In this document: positions 1 through 9,926 of the stretch, in pieces
Numbering within the stretch: the first letter of the stretch is position 1
Layout: every line of letters begins with the position of its first letter
Origin: an uncultured Akkermansia sp.
GTDB lineage: Bacteria > Verrucomicrobiota > Verrucomicrobiia > Verrucomicrobiales > Akkermansiaceae
Length of the DNA: 64,000 nucleotides
Direction of reading: 5' to 3'
Assembly: GCA_947588735.1 (NCBI GenBank)
Contig: CANQAD010000003.1
Coordinates: forward strand, 1 to 64,000
Made by a program: the position numbers and the translations under genes
Notes under the pieces: generated by a model
Databases searched by the model: none
Seen by the model: only the letters and a program-made list of their open reading frames with translations
What the model was told of the DNA's origin: nothing

Positions 1-3000
1 CTCAACGTTGTTCCTTCCCCGCTGAGGGTCAAGTGCCCGAAGCTGCCGGTCAGTTTTAAGTTGCTGCCGACGTTCCCAATGTCCTTCAGCGTGACATCGC
101 CTCCGCCTCCCTGAATCGTAAGAGCTTCTTCCGTTACGCTGACGGATCCGCTGATCGTCAATCCCGAAGCCTCACCTTGGAGATCGATGGAACCGCCCTG
201 CGTCACCGTAAGCCCGGTGAGGGTAAGTGAACTGCCATTTTTCAGCGTCAAACTGCTGGCGTTCTCCAGCGTCAGGGCTGCGCTCCAGCTGTGCGCCTGG
301 CTCTCGCCTATTCCCTCCAGGCTCAGACTTGCTCCGTTCTGCAGCGTGATATTCCCGCTGGTGCCGCCCTCGGCCGCTCCAGTCAGGAGATCCTGCACCT
401 GCACGCTCACCCCATCCAACGTCAGTGCCGAAGCGACCTCCAGATTGTTGAGCAACAGGTCAGCGCTTTCGATGCCACCCCCTCGTGTGATGATGTAATC
501 GCCTGTTGTTGCCTGCACACTGAGTTTGCCCGCAGATGTATGCTCCTGTCCCAGCAAAACGCGGCAACCTTGCCCCTTGAAGGTAACATTTGCTCCCATG
601 GCAAATTTCCTTCCCTCCTCATCCCAATCGGCGCTTTGAGTGTCCCACGTGAAGTCTTGTCCGTCTACGCCGCTGTGAGTGACATCTTCTCCCTTAGAGC
701 GGATAGTGATCTGGCCTTGGTCATTCAGTGTCACTTCATACGATTCTCCGGCATCAAAGACGAGCTTCTGCTGTTCAACTAGTCCCTCAAGTTGACTGTA
801 ATATTGCGACATCGCACTCCCAAAGAGTTGGTAGGCCTCTCCACTGAGCGCTAATTCTGCAATGCCTCCGGTCAAGCTGATTGTGAGCGCTCCTGACCAA
901 GACGGATCAGAGTTCAGGATAATGCTTGTGTCCGTGCTGGGGCCTATGTTCACCTCCAATTTCCCCGCACCTGTGAGTGTGAGTTGGCTTAGAGTAAGAG
1001 CTCCCCTTGACAACTTCAAGCAGTCATTTTTCCCTTCCCGGAAGGTTACTGAGCCCAAGGTGGCTCCCCCGGCCACATCCAGCGTCAAGACACCTCCTGC
1101 ATCTCCGGTAAAGGTGACACCTCCGGTGATGCTCAAGGCCCCCGTCCATTCGCCTGTCCCTCCGGTCCCGGTGATTGTCAGCTGAGAAACCCCGTTCACC
1201 TCTACTCCCGCCAAAGAGGCGTCACTCTTTAAGGAATTGATGCTAAAATTACTATTTGTTAACTTCAGGGTGCCCCCGCTGCCGGTTAATCGCTCGGCGC
1301 TCGCTTCTCCTATTCCCGACAACTCCAGTCTGGAACCACTGCCCAAACTTAATTCTCCGCTTCCACTCTTCGTCACCCGAAACGCTTCGTCCACTTTAAG
1401 CGATGAGGAGGCCTCAAGTGTCAATCTACACACCGCGCTTATTTTTATCTTTCCCCCACCGCTCGTCACGATATTCGCATTTGAACTGACCTTGCACTCG
1501 TTGGGGTACGATTTGTCCCCACAATCCAAGTCTATCGTCCCGCTAAACGAACTCAAGGAGACCGATTGACCAAATACAAGCTTTCCCCCATAGTTATTTG
1601 TTACCCACCTCATCGTCCCTGTCCCAGAGATGGGTCCGTTTATTTCGAGTTGGCTTTCTCCTCTACTGCTTGGGTTGTTGAGCGTAACAGTCATCTCTCC
1701 CCCATCCAACGTTAAATTGCCTACTTTAAAAACACAGCCTGTGTTATTATTTACAGGCTCAAGAGTCAGTTTTCCGTTGCCTAATTGGAGACTTCCTAAT
1801 GCAACAGCAGTGCTGCTGGTTGGAGCCAATGTCAAAGTTGCTCCCTCTGCAACTTGGATAAGCGACATATTTGTTGCCGAAAGAGAGGCGGTTATGGCAG
1901 TGCTGTTTCCCTTCACTGTCAATCCTCCCCCCCCTTTGATCGTCAGTCCGCTGCTGACTGTGCCTCCGCCAATGTTCAAGGTGGCTCCACTTGCAAGATT
2001 GACGCTCGCTCCTCCCTCGCCCAAGGTGAACGTGCCCGGTGCCAAGGTGCCCGCTTGCAGAGTCAAGGTGACTCCCCCGCTGAGTGTCAGTCCGCCGGAC
2101 CAGCTTTCCTCCTCCACGTTCCCCAGCGTCACGCTGCCCGCGCCGGAGAATGTGACCGATGCCCCTGCCGCCACCGTCGTGTCGCCGGAGATCGTCAGAG
2201 AATTGTCCTCAGAAAGACCGTTAAAGGTCCAATCTCCCTGCTGAACGGTCATGCTGGATGCCGAAATGTGTCCGGAAATCGCTACGCTGTGGGAACCCGC
2301 AGTGTTAAAAGTCACATGATCATCCTCGTAAAATGCTCCATCCCCCCCTTCCGTATCACTCCAACCCGTCCCTTGTATCGACCACGTACTCACCCCGTCC
2401 TGCCAAGTCAGCTGATGCGGTCCCCCGCTTATCGTAATTTGCCCGGTGTCATCAACGCTCACCGTAGATCGCCCCAGGGCTGTTTTGTCCAGTACGGCAT
2501 CCAGGAAACTCTGCAAGACACCCTGATCCACACCGGTCACATCGAAGAGGTCATATATCGCATGTTCCTCAATGTCCGCCAGGCGCAGACTCAATTGACC
2601 GGCCGTCCCCATCTGGGTAAGCGTAGACATGCTATCGCTGTCCAATTTAATTTTGGCGCTCCCGTTGAGAGAAACCTCCAAAACGAGACCGGAGATCGTG
2701 GTGGCTTCGGTCAAATCCAACACGCCGCTGTTCAACGTCCACGCAGAGCTGCCGGAGGCAGTCACGTTCACCAGCTTCAGCGCACCGCCGTTCAGGGTGA
2801 CGGAGGAGTTGACCGTAGCTGCCGAACCATTGCCAAGCACGAGCTTCCCGTTCGTGCCGACCTCAATGCTCACCCCTGCCTCCACCGTGCCCGTAAAGGC
2901 GGTCGGGGATTCTTCTTGAAGACCGTCTGCACTCAGCACGAGAGTGCCGATGCCACTCCCCGCCGTGACCGTTCCGGCGCCGCTCAACGCTGTGATGGTA

Positions 3001-4331
3001 GATTTTGAACCGATTTGCAAGACGCTGCCGCTGGCCAGTTGAACGGCGCTGTTGAGTTCACCTTCTCCCGTCATGCCACTCACATCAAGCTTGCCCCCCT
3101 GCACATCAAACACTGAAATACCGCTGACCGTGCCGTCGATCTGCAAAGTACCGGCGCCCTTTTTTGTGATCCTCACCTGAGCGCCACTCTCTCCCGAACC
3201 GGCAATGCTCCCGCTGGAAGTAACGTGAATCTTCGCCTTCTTATTTTCAGTGTTGAATTCAGCATCTTGGGACAGACTCACCTGAGCTTGAAACTGGAAG
3301 CAGTCACCGAGAGCCGCGTCATTCGATCCGTTACTTATCACGCCTTCTACGGTAAATGTGTAGTACCCGCTTACTTCCCCGGTGAAATACAGTCCCTTGA
3401 TGCCCCCTGCACTCGACACCTTTGAAATTTTGAGCGTATGTTGGTTTGTGCCAGTTAACCCGCCATGTACTGTGACGTGCCCGTACCCTTTGCTCACGAC
3501 ATCTCTTAAATCGACAAGACCAGCGTAGATGTGCGTCTCGGAGGACTGGCCTATTGAAAGGGTCAACGTATGACCGTTCATGTTAATCGTCCCGCCGAAA
3601 TTGTAATCCAGGCAGTTATTGAAGAGCAGTGCGCCATGCATATCCAACGTCCCGCTAAACTGCGTCCCCTCCCCTGTCCCGTAGTCTCTCGCCGTGCCGG
3701 CGTTGACGCCGACAAAAGTCAGCTGCTGTCCCCAGAACTCAACCGTACCACCGCCTTCCATGACATAACCCTCATTGAGTTGGAGTGTGTACGACCCGTT
3801 CGCAGCCGTCTCTCCGTTTTTTCCGCCAAAACGGAGCGTCCCTCCCTGCTCAACATTGACCGAATGGGCATACGTTGAGAGACCGGTTGCGGTAAGGGTC
3901 GTGCTGCCTCCCACCTTGATCCCGGCCAGAGTCGGACTCGCTGAAAAACTCGCCGACACATCCCCAGTGTGCGTAAAATACAGCGTGTCCGTAGAATCAA
4001 AAGACGTTGCTCCCCCGCCTCCGCTCCCCGGGGTGACTTGGCTGCTGTCGATGGTGTAGCTTGCCCCATCCAGGGTGATCTCCGCATTGTTGACAAGCAT
4101 CACCCCATGGTCATCCGGCTCGAGTTGATCATCCTCATCATCGAAAAGGGGAGCGTCGTCAGGGAGAGAGGGGTCGGAAGCAGTCGGTTCATCGGCGCGC
4201 GCGGGGGAGAAGGCTGCCAAGGCGGCCAAACCGGAGGCCGAGGCGAGCGTAGTGGGCAGGGCCGGACAAGCCAGTGAAGCCAGGCAGGCCAAAAGAGCCG
4301 CGCGTAAGCGAGAAGGTAAGTGCAACTTCAT
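1..4331 (-). CDS. Large beta-helix/autotransporter-type surface protein, N-terminal part (runs off the left edge; >1443 codons)
   Basis: I translated the minus strand from ATG at 4331 to position 1 and found no stop. It starts MKLHLPSRLRAALLACLASLACPALP...FSPARADEP (signal-peptide-like), followed by an acidic linker and many G/S/T-rich beta-helix repeats (e.g. LTLSGGVTLTLQAGTLAPGTFTLGEGG). It is absent from the ORF track because no stop lies inside the window. Confidence 0.9.
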   Translation of the reverse strand, partial: MKLHLPSRLRAALLACLASLACPALPTTLASASGLAALAAFSPARADEPTASDPSLPDDAPLFDDEDDQLEPDDHGVMLVNNAEITLDGASYTIDSSQVTPGSGGGGATSFDSTDTLYFTHTGDVSASFSASPTLAGIKVGGSTTLTATGLSTYAHSVNVEQGGTLRFGGKNGETAANGSYTLQLNEGYVMEGGGTVEFWGQQLTFVGVNAGTARDYGTGEGTQFSGTLDMHGALLFNNCLDYNFGGTINMNGHTLTLSIGQSSETHIYAGLVDLRDVVSKGYGHVTVHGGLTGTNQHTLKISKVSSAGGIKGLYFTGEVSGYYTFTVEGVISNGSNDAALGDCFQFQAQVSLSQDAEFNTENKKAKIHVTSSGSIAGSGESGAQVRITKKGAGTLQIDGTVSGISVFDVQGGKLDVSGMTGEGELNSAVQLASGSVLQIGSKSTITALSGAGTVTAGSGIGTLVLSADGLQEESPTAFTGTVEAGVSIEVGTNGKLVLGNGSAATVNSSVTLNGGALKLVNVTASGSSAWTLNSGVLDLTEATTISGLVLEVSLNGSAKIKLDSDSMSTLTQMGTAGQLSLRLADIEEHAIYDLFDVTGVDQGVLQSFLDAVLDKTALGRSTVSVDDTGQITISGGPHQLTWQDGVSTWSIQGTGWSDTEGGDGAFYEDDHVTFNTAGSHSVAISGHISASSMTVQQGDWTFNGLSEDNSLTISGDTTVAAGASVTFSGAGSVTLGNVEEESWSGGLTLSGGVTLTLQAGTLAPGTFTLGEGGASVNLASGATLNIGGGTVSSGLTIKGGGGLTVKGNSTAITASLSATNMSLIQVAEGATLTLAPTSSTAVALGSLQLGNGKLTLEPVNNNTGCVFKVGNLTLDGGEMTVTLNNPSSRGESQLEINGPISGTGTMRWVTNNYGGKLVFGQSVSLSSFSGTIDLDCGDKSYPNECKVSSNANIVTSGGGKIKISAVCRLTLEASSSLKVDEAFRVTKSGSGELSLGSGSRLELSGIGEASAERLTGSGGTLKLTNSNFSINSLKSDASLAGVEVNGVSQLTITGTGGTGEWTGALSITGGVTFTGDAGGVLTLDVAGGATLGSVTFREGKNDCLKLSRGALTLSQLTLTGAGKLEVNIGPSTDTSIILNSDPSWSGALTISLTGGIAELALSGEAYQLFGSAMSQYYSQLEGLVEQQKLVFDAGESYEVTLNDQGQITIRSKGEDVTHSGVDGQDFTWDTQSADWDEEGRKFAMGANVTFKGQGCRVLLGQEHTSAGKLSVQATTGDYIITRGGGIESADLLLNNLEVASALTLDGVSVQVQDLLTGAAEGGTSGNITLQNGASLSLEGIGESQAHSWSAALTLENASSLTLKNGSSLTLTGLTVTQGGSIDLQGEASGLTISGSVSVTEEALTIQGGGGDVTLKDIGNVGSNLKLTGSFGHLTLSGEGTTL

Positions 4332-4423
4332 GTCAGTTCTTGCGTTGAGCTGTTGTTATACGGAGGCTCGTGCGTGCGCGCATCCCTCCCGCGCGCGCTG
4401 TCCACCCCCGAGCAGAAACCAGT

Positions 4424-4446
4424 TTATCTCTTTTCAAAAGAGATAA
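4424..4446. promoter_or_regulatory. Perfect 23-bp palindrome TTATCTCTTTTCAAAAGAGATAA upstream of the autotransporter gene
   Basis: 11-bp arms around a central C. Related TCTC-N9-GAGA palindromes occur at 4585-4601 and 4724-4740. Confidence 0.5.
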
Positions 4447-4770
4447 GCGGCTTTCAGCCGACAAATAGGCTTATGATAAGCAAATTAGGCAATTTTCAGC
4501 TTCCTCCGTTCAAGGGGGTGCGACGGCGCTTTTTTTCTGTGTCATACACGTAACAAGGAAGGCATCAAAGCCCCCGTTTATTTATCTCTTTCCGGGAGAG
4601 AAACGCCGGAAAATGGATCCCTTATCCTTTGCTCGTCAATTTCCCTGATTGCGAAACAATTTTGGGCGTTGCTCGTGAGGTCTCTGCCATTATTTTTCAA
4701 AAATTGAAAAAAGCAACTGGACTTCTCTTTTGAAAAGAGATGAACAAACGCAAAACATTGGAGGTTGGGG

Positions 4771-4995
4771 AATTACGATTGACGAGTTACGATTTTCGAT
4801 TTGGAAAGTTAGCGAGCCGAAGGCTCGGGAGATGCGGAGCGGTAGCGACGGGGGAAGAGGGAACCGCGCGCGGGACTGGCTAGAAAGCTGAATGGGGGGG
4901 AGCGGAGCTGAAACACAGGTGGATTTTCGATTGACGAGTTACGATTGACGATTTGGGAAATTTGCGCGCTGGCGCGCGGGGGGTGCGGAGCAGGG
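4771..4995. repeat. Interspersed repeat family B, copy 1
   Basis: Shares acgattgacga(g)ttacgatt...tagcgagccg(a/g)aggctcgg...atgcggagcggtagcgacgggg...gatttgggaaatttgcgcgctggcgcgc with 25333-25556. Confidence 0.75.
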
Positions 4996-5040
4996 GCGGT
5001 GGCATTCAAATTAATTCGTTAATCCCCATCGACAATAGCA

Positions 5041-5275
5041 ACCCGCATTTGAAAGAAGTTCATCAACGGAGAAAATGGCCTTGTTGGCTGATATGATCGT
5101 TGATACGCATCAAAAAAATGACAACAGGCAGTCATCATGATGATGGCTCTCAAGAACTCTCCTGCCTACGTTCATGATTCGAAAAACCTGCGCAACGCGC
5201 ACATGATCAATAAATCGTAATTCGTAACTCATCAATCGTCAATAGCAAGCGCATTTGCTCATGCGGTTGCCCTGG
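5041..5275. repeat. Interspersed repeat family A, copy 1 (MITE-like)
   Basis: About 235 bp sharing cgcatttgaaagaagttcatc...ggctctcaagaactctcc...gcgcaacgcgcac...cgcatttgctcatgcggttgccctg with copies at 25023 and 36315. Confidence 0.75.
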
Positions 5276-5337
5276 CTGACGGGCGATTTGGCTTGATAAG
5301 ACAGGAAAATTAGCGTACCATGACCGGACCGGAAGGT

Positions 5338-8094
5338 ATGATGGATCGGATAGACAGCAAAGATCTTGGCCTGTGGGGAGATAGAAAGCCACAAACAACC
5401 TGGCCGACTCGATTGGTCGGCGGATTCCTCGCGACACTGGGTTTTTTGCTCCTGCTGGCACTGCTGACATATCGGTCTGCCGAGGTGGGTTGGGATGCTC
5501 TGCGCCCGTCTGGACAGGCAGCGCAAGAGGGCTGCAGTAATTGGCTGGGAGGCGTGGGACTTTACACCGCAGCCATCCTCTATTGGTTACTGGGTGCAGG
5601 GGCGTTGTACGGGGTTGTTTTGTTGCAGGTGCCTGCTTGGGATATGCTGCTCTACCCCGTGGCAAAGCGCCGGGGACAGTGGATTGCGCTTGTTGTTATG
5701 TTCATAACCTCCAGCTGGGCCATGGCCGTTCAGCCTTGGATCCTCAGTGAATGGACTCAGCATCTTGGGCTGCGCAGCGCTGGCGGATGGATCGGGTATC
5801 TGGGAGGGAGCATCGGGATGAAATCGGTCATGGGCATATATTGGACGCTTGAGGTGCTCATCGTGGTGCATGCTGTTGCGCTCATATATTTGGCACGCCT
5901 TACTCCGAAGGCACTGTATGATGCAGAAAAGCAGGAACTGCGCAATTTGATTGCCCACTGGCAGAAGCGTCGTGAGCTTGCTCGTGAGCTCAGAGAAAAG
6001 CAAAAGCTTGCTTGGCGTCTTGAGGATGATGGAGAATTTACCTCGATGCCGCACGGACAGAAGCAAAGCAATTTACCCATACGTCTGTCTGTTCCTCAAC
6101 AATTTGAAACACCCCTCTCATCCAATCCCGCACACTCTTTTAACGACGAGCTGGAGGAATCCCGCGAGGAGTCGCGCGAGAGAGAGGGCGAACATATGCG
6201 CCGCGCCCAAGTCCCGCCCCGAGCGCCTGCACGGTCAATTGGTGGCAAGAACCTATTGGATTTGAACGATGACGCGGATGACGATGCGCCCCTGAACTTC
6301 CGTACACCCCCGCTCGGAGAGGAAGGAACTGGACAAGACGATGATTTACCGGAACTCAACCCGAACACTCGGGCTCTCGTCCGGCATTTTGACACTGAAA
6401 AAGCAACCCAAACACATACTCAGGTCAAAAAAAACCCCAAACCCGTCAACAAGCCGAAAAGGTCAGCACGCTGCGTGGAAACGGAATTGGAGGATTATCC
6501 TCTCCCACCATATGAACTTCTTAATTATAAACCAGTTTCAGAAGCAGTTCGCGAGCGGGCGAGTGAGGAAATGCACAAAACCCAGGCTCTGATTATTGAT
6601 GCGCTGGAATCCTTCAATATTCCGGTGCAGCCGGGAGATATTACCCGCGGCCCCAGCGTCACTCGCTACGAATTTTCGGTTCCTCGCGGGCAGTCTGTAA
6701 AAGCTGTAGCGGGCAAGAGCAAAGACATCATGGCTGCCACGCAGAGCACCTCCGTGAATATCCTCGCTCCAATACCCGGCAAATCCACAGTGGGGGTGGA
6801 ACTGGAAAACACTGTCAAGGAACCGGTGTACCTGCGGGAGCTGCTCCAATCTCCAGAATTTCACAACCCCAAGATGCGCATCCCTGTGGCTCTTGGCAAG
6901 GATGTGTATGGTAACCCCGTCATCGGCGACTTGGCGGCTATGCCACACGTTCTCGTTGCAGGATCCACCGGATCTGGGAAGTCAGTATGCATCAACAGCA
7001 TGCTTGTTTCCCTCCTCTACAAGTTCCGCCCGGATGAGCTGCGTCTTGTGCTCGTGGATCCAAAAGTGGTGGAGATGCAGCCTTACAAAAAGTTGCCGCA
7101 CCTCGCCGTTCCTGTCGTCACAGACCCCACGCGAGTGATCAGTGCACTGCGCTGGGCTGTCAACGAGATGGAACACCGCTACAAGCTCTTCAGTAAAATG
7201 GGCGTGCGTAATCTGGAAGATTACAATAATCTTCCCCCGGATGCTCAACCGGTAGATGATGCCGATGATAAGGAATCGCACGGCCGGGAAAACCCGGATG
7301 CAGCCGATGCCATCGTGCGCGATGTCATGGAGTCTCAGGGGCTCGATCTGCCCCCCGATGACGGACAAGAGGAACTTGACTTCGAGGACGATGGCTCCAT
7401 CCCTACCCGTCTTCCCTACATCGTTATCGTCATCGATGAGCTGGCTGACCTTATGATGCAAGTGAAACAGGATTTGGAGATATATATTGGACGCCTCACA
7501 CAGAAGGCACGCGCAGCTGGCCTGCACCTCATCGTTGCCACACAATCACCCAGAGCCCAAGTTGTTACAGGAATTATTAAGACCAATTTACCTTCGCGCA
7601 TAGCCCTGAAGGTATCAAGCCAACTGGATTCGCGAGTTATCTTGGATGAGGGGGGAGCCGAAAACTTGCTTGGCAAAGGTGATTTGCTCTACCTGCCCCC
7701 CGGCGGTCCGAGCAAAATGGCACGTGCCCAGGGCGCCTTTGTATCCGATGCAGAAATAGCCTCGATCATTAGCCACTGCGCCTCTCACGCCCGCCAGAAT
7801 TTCGTGCAGAGCGCAACCGCTGCCATCAATGATGCGGGAGGGGAAACGGATTCCTCAAAATCCTCCTCGCGGTCCGGGGGGAATGGTTCCGGCGGAGATG
7901 ATGAGGAACTTTACACCCGCTGCGTTAATCTCGTTGTCACTGAGCGCAAAGCCAGCACATCTCTTCTCCAGAGGCGTTTTTCCATAGGCTATGGCAAAGC
8001 CGCCAAGATGATTGATATGATGGAGGAGCGTGGCGTCATCTCCCCTGCCGGAGGGGCGAATAGGGCACGCGAAGTGCTTGTGGACAAGCCATAG
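5338..8094 (+). CDS. ftsK: DNA translocase FtsK
   Basis: N-terminal TM segments, Walker A GSTGSGKSVCINSM, DELADLMM, C-terminal gamma winged-helix domain (RRFSIGYGKAAKMIDMMEERGVISP). The tracked start at 5320 lies inside a likely -10 box (TACCAT), so the start is probably ATG 5338 or 5341. Confidence 0.95.
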   Translation: MMDRIDSKDLGLWGDRKPQTTWPTRLVGGFLATLGFLLLLALLTYRSAEVGWDALRPSGQAAQEGCSNWLGGVGLYTAAILYWLLGAGALYGVVLLQVPAWDMLLYPVAKRRGQWIALVVMFITSSWAMAVQPWILSEWTQHLGLRSAGGWIGYLGGSIGMKSVMGIYWTLEVLIVVHAVALIYLARLTPKALYDAEKQELRNLIAHWQKRRELARELREKQKLAWRLEDDGEFTSMPHGQKQSNLPIRLSVPQQFETPLSSNPAHSFNDELEESREESREREGEHMRRAQVPPRAPARSIGGKNLLDLNDDADDDAPLNFRTPPLGEEGTGQDDDLPELNPNTRALVRHFDTEKATQTHTQVKKNPKPVNKPKRSARCVETELEDYPLPPYELLNYKPVSEAVRERASEEMHKTQALIIDALESFNIPVQPGDITRGPSVTRYEFSVPRGQSVKAVAGKSKDIMAATQSTSVNILAPIPGKSTVGVELENTVKEPVYLRELLQSPEFHNPKMRIPVALGKDVYGNPVIGDLAAMPHVLVAGSTGSGKSVCINSMLVSLLYKFRPDELRLVLVDPKVVEMQPYKKLPHLAVPVVTDPTRVISALRWAVNEMEHRYKLFSKMGVRNLEDYNNLPPDAQPVDDADDKESHGRENPDAADAIVRDVMESQGLDLPPDDGQEELDFEDDGSIPTRLPYIVIVIDELADLMMQVKQDLEIYIGRLTQKARAAGLHLIVATQSPRAQVVTGIIKTNLPSRIALKVSSQLDSRVILDEGGAENLLGKGDLLYLPPGGPSKMARAQGAFVSDAEIASIISHCASHARQNFVQSATAAINDAGGETDSSKSSSRSGGNGSGGDDEELYTRCVNLVVTERKASTSLLQRRFSIGYGKAAKMIDMMEERGVISPAGGANRAREVLVDKP

Positions 8095-8159
8095 CAAACC
8101 CGTCTAAATAAAGTTTTGCTTGACTTTATCGGACGCATAGGCTACCGTGACGTCGTACC

Positions 8160-9416
8160 ATGAAAGACCGACGAATTGTCATCACAGGCATTGGCGCGCT
8201 TTCCCCCCTCGGCAATAGCGCCGCTGACACATGGGAAGCCATGAAAAATGGAAAATGCGGCATCGGACACATCGAGAGCCTGGAGGGTGTAGAAAATTTC
8301 CCTGTTCAAATAGCTGGCGAGGTTAAGGGATTCGACCCCGCTCCATATTTTCTAAAAGATCCGAAGGCTGTGCGTCGTTGTGACCGCTTTGAGCAGCTCG
8401 CTATGGCGGCCACCGTGATGGCCATGAAGGATGCCTCGCTCGACCCCGAAAAGGTGGACCGCAATCGCGTGGGCGTGATGATCGGGTCAGGCATTGGCGG
8501 ATTAGGTATCCATGGGCAAAACTGCGAATTGCTTATCAAATCCGGGATGCGCCGTGTCTCCCCCTTCTGCATCCCTTACATGATCACCAATATGGCCAGT
8601 GGCATGGTAAGTATTGAGTTCGGCTTTGGTGGTCCCAACATGAGCATCTCAACGGCCTGCGCCACTTCAAATCACTCCATCGGCGAGGCTTGGCGCATCA
8701 TGAAGTTCGGGGATGCGGACGTGATGATCTGCGGCGGAGCGGAAGCTTCCATCCTTCCCATCGGCATCGCCGGGTTTGCCAATATGAAGGCCCTCTCGAC
8801 CCGCAATGATGATCCCGCCACGGCCTCCCGCCCCTACGATATTGATCGCGATGGCTTTGTGATGGGCGAGGGCGCAGGGGTGATCGTGCTGGAGACGTTG
8901 GAGCACGCGCAGGCACGCGGGGCGCGCATTTTGGCGGAGCTGGTGGGCTACGGACTAAGCGCAGACGGCTACCACCTGACATCCCCCATGCCGGAAGGCG
9001 AAGGAGCGGCCCGCTGCATGCAGATGGCGTTGGACCACGCCGGGCTGCACCCGCAGGACGTGGACTATGTGAACACACACGGAACTTCTACGCACTTGGG
9101 CGATATCTGCGAGGTGAAAGCCATCAAGCAAACCTTTGGCGACTACGCCAAGAACGGTCTCGTGGTGAGCTCAACCAAATCCATGACCGGGCACCTGCTG
9201 GGCGCTGCCGGCGGCATTGAGCTGCTCGCCTGTGTGATGGCAATTCGCGACAACTTCATCCCGCCGACGATCAATGTCTTCAACCAAGACCCGGAATGCG
9301 ACTTGGACGTCTGCGCCAATTCCGGTCGCAGCCATGCCGTCCATGTCGCGCTCAGCAACTCCTTTGGCTTTGGCGGCCATAATGCCTCGCTCATTGTCAA
9401 GCGCTTTGCCGACTGA
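8160..9416 (+). CDS. fabF: 3-oxoacyl-ACP synthase II
   Basis: KAS II signature: STACATSNHSIGEAW, NTHGTSTHLGD, STKSMTGHLLGAAGG. Confidence 0.96.
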   Translation: MKDRRIVITGIGALSPLGNSAADTWEAMKNGKCGIGHIESLEGVENFPVQIAGEVKGFDPAPYFLKDPKAVRRCDRFEQLAMAATVMAMKDASLDPEKVDRNRVGVMIGSGIGGLGIHGQNCELLIKSGMRRVSPFCIPYMITNMASGMVSIEFGFGGPNMSISTACATSNHSIGEAWRIMKFGDADVMICGGAEASILPIGIAGFANMKALSTRNDDPATASRPYDIDRDGFVMGEGAGVIVLETLEHAQARGARILAELVGYGLSADGYHLTSPMPEGEGAARCMQMALDHAGLHPQDVDYVNTHGTSTHLGDICEVKAIKQTFGDYAKNGLVVSSTKSMTGHLLGAAGGIELLACVMAIRDNFIPPTINVFNQDPECDLDVCANSGRSHAVHVALSNSFGFGGHNASLIVKRFAD

Positions 9417-9446
9417 CCCCTCAGAGCGTCCTGCTTCTCACTGTCC

Positions 9447-9926
9447 ATGCTGCATCGCCTTTCCACAGCTCTGCGCCGCCAACTGGAATTCTTGGTGCAG
9501 CGCGGAGCGCAGGATGGTTTTATGCTGCGCTGGGCCATCCTGAGCTTCGGGGTCCTGGCGGGGATTGTGGCGCTGCAAGCATGCCGGGCATTTCGATTTC
9601 TGGATGAGGCGCAGCTGGTGGTGCTGGCAGGACACCCGTTTTACCTGAGTGCGCAGGATGCCCAAGTTTCCCTGCTTTCGTCGGCCGGACAATTCGCGCT
9701 TTGCGTCATTGTCACGCTGTACTTTGGCGGCGTGCTCATGATGCAAAGGCGCATGGGTCGACGCAGTCACATTTGTCTGCTGGCCGCAGTTGTCTTTGCC
9801 CTGCCAGGGCTGCTGTGCGTACTTTGGCACGGCGTGCTCTACGTAAGCCAGGTGCTCACCTGTATCCTGCTGCTCTGGGTGATTCTCGTTCCCATTTCTG
9901 CCTGCTTTCGCCTCCGCCGTTCATGA
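9447..9926 (+). CDS. Hypothetical multi-pass membrane protein
   Basis: 159-aa ORF with several hydrophobic segments between fabF and recR; its end overlaps the recR start. Confidence 0.6.
   Translation: MLHRLSTALRRQLEFLVQRGAQDGFMLRWAILSFGVLAGIVALQACRAFRFLDEAQLVVLAGHPFYLSAQDAQVSLLSSAGQFALCVIVTLYFGGVLMMQRRMGRRSHICLLAAVVFALPGLLCVLWHGVLYVSQVLTCILLLWVILVPISACFRLRRS

Noticed and set aside
1630-3008. Long plus-strand ORFs 1630-2244 (204 aa) and 1854-3008 (384 aa)
   Set aside because: Both are antisense to the continuous signal-peptide-bearing surface-protein frame on the minus strand; low-complexity P/S/V- or R/G/H-rich translations typical of antisense shadow ORFs.
4809-5009. Small minus ORF sharing RASAQISQI with the ORF at 25492-25917
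   Set aside because: The shared peptide is explained by DNA repeat family B, not by protein homology.
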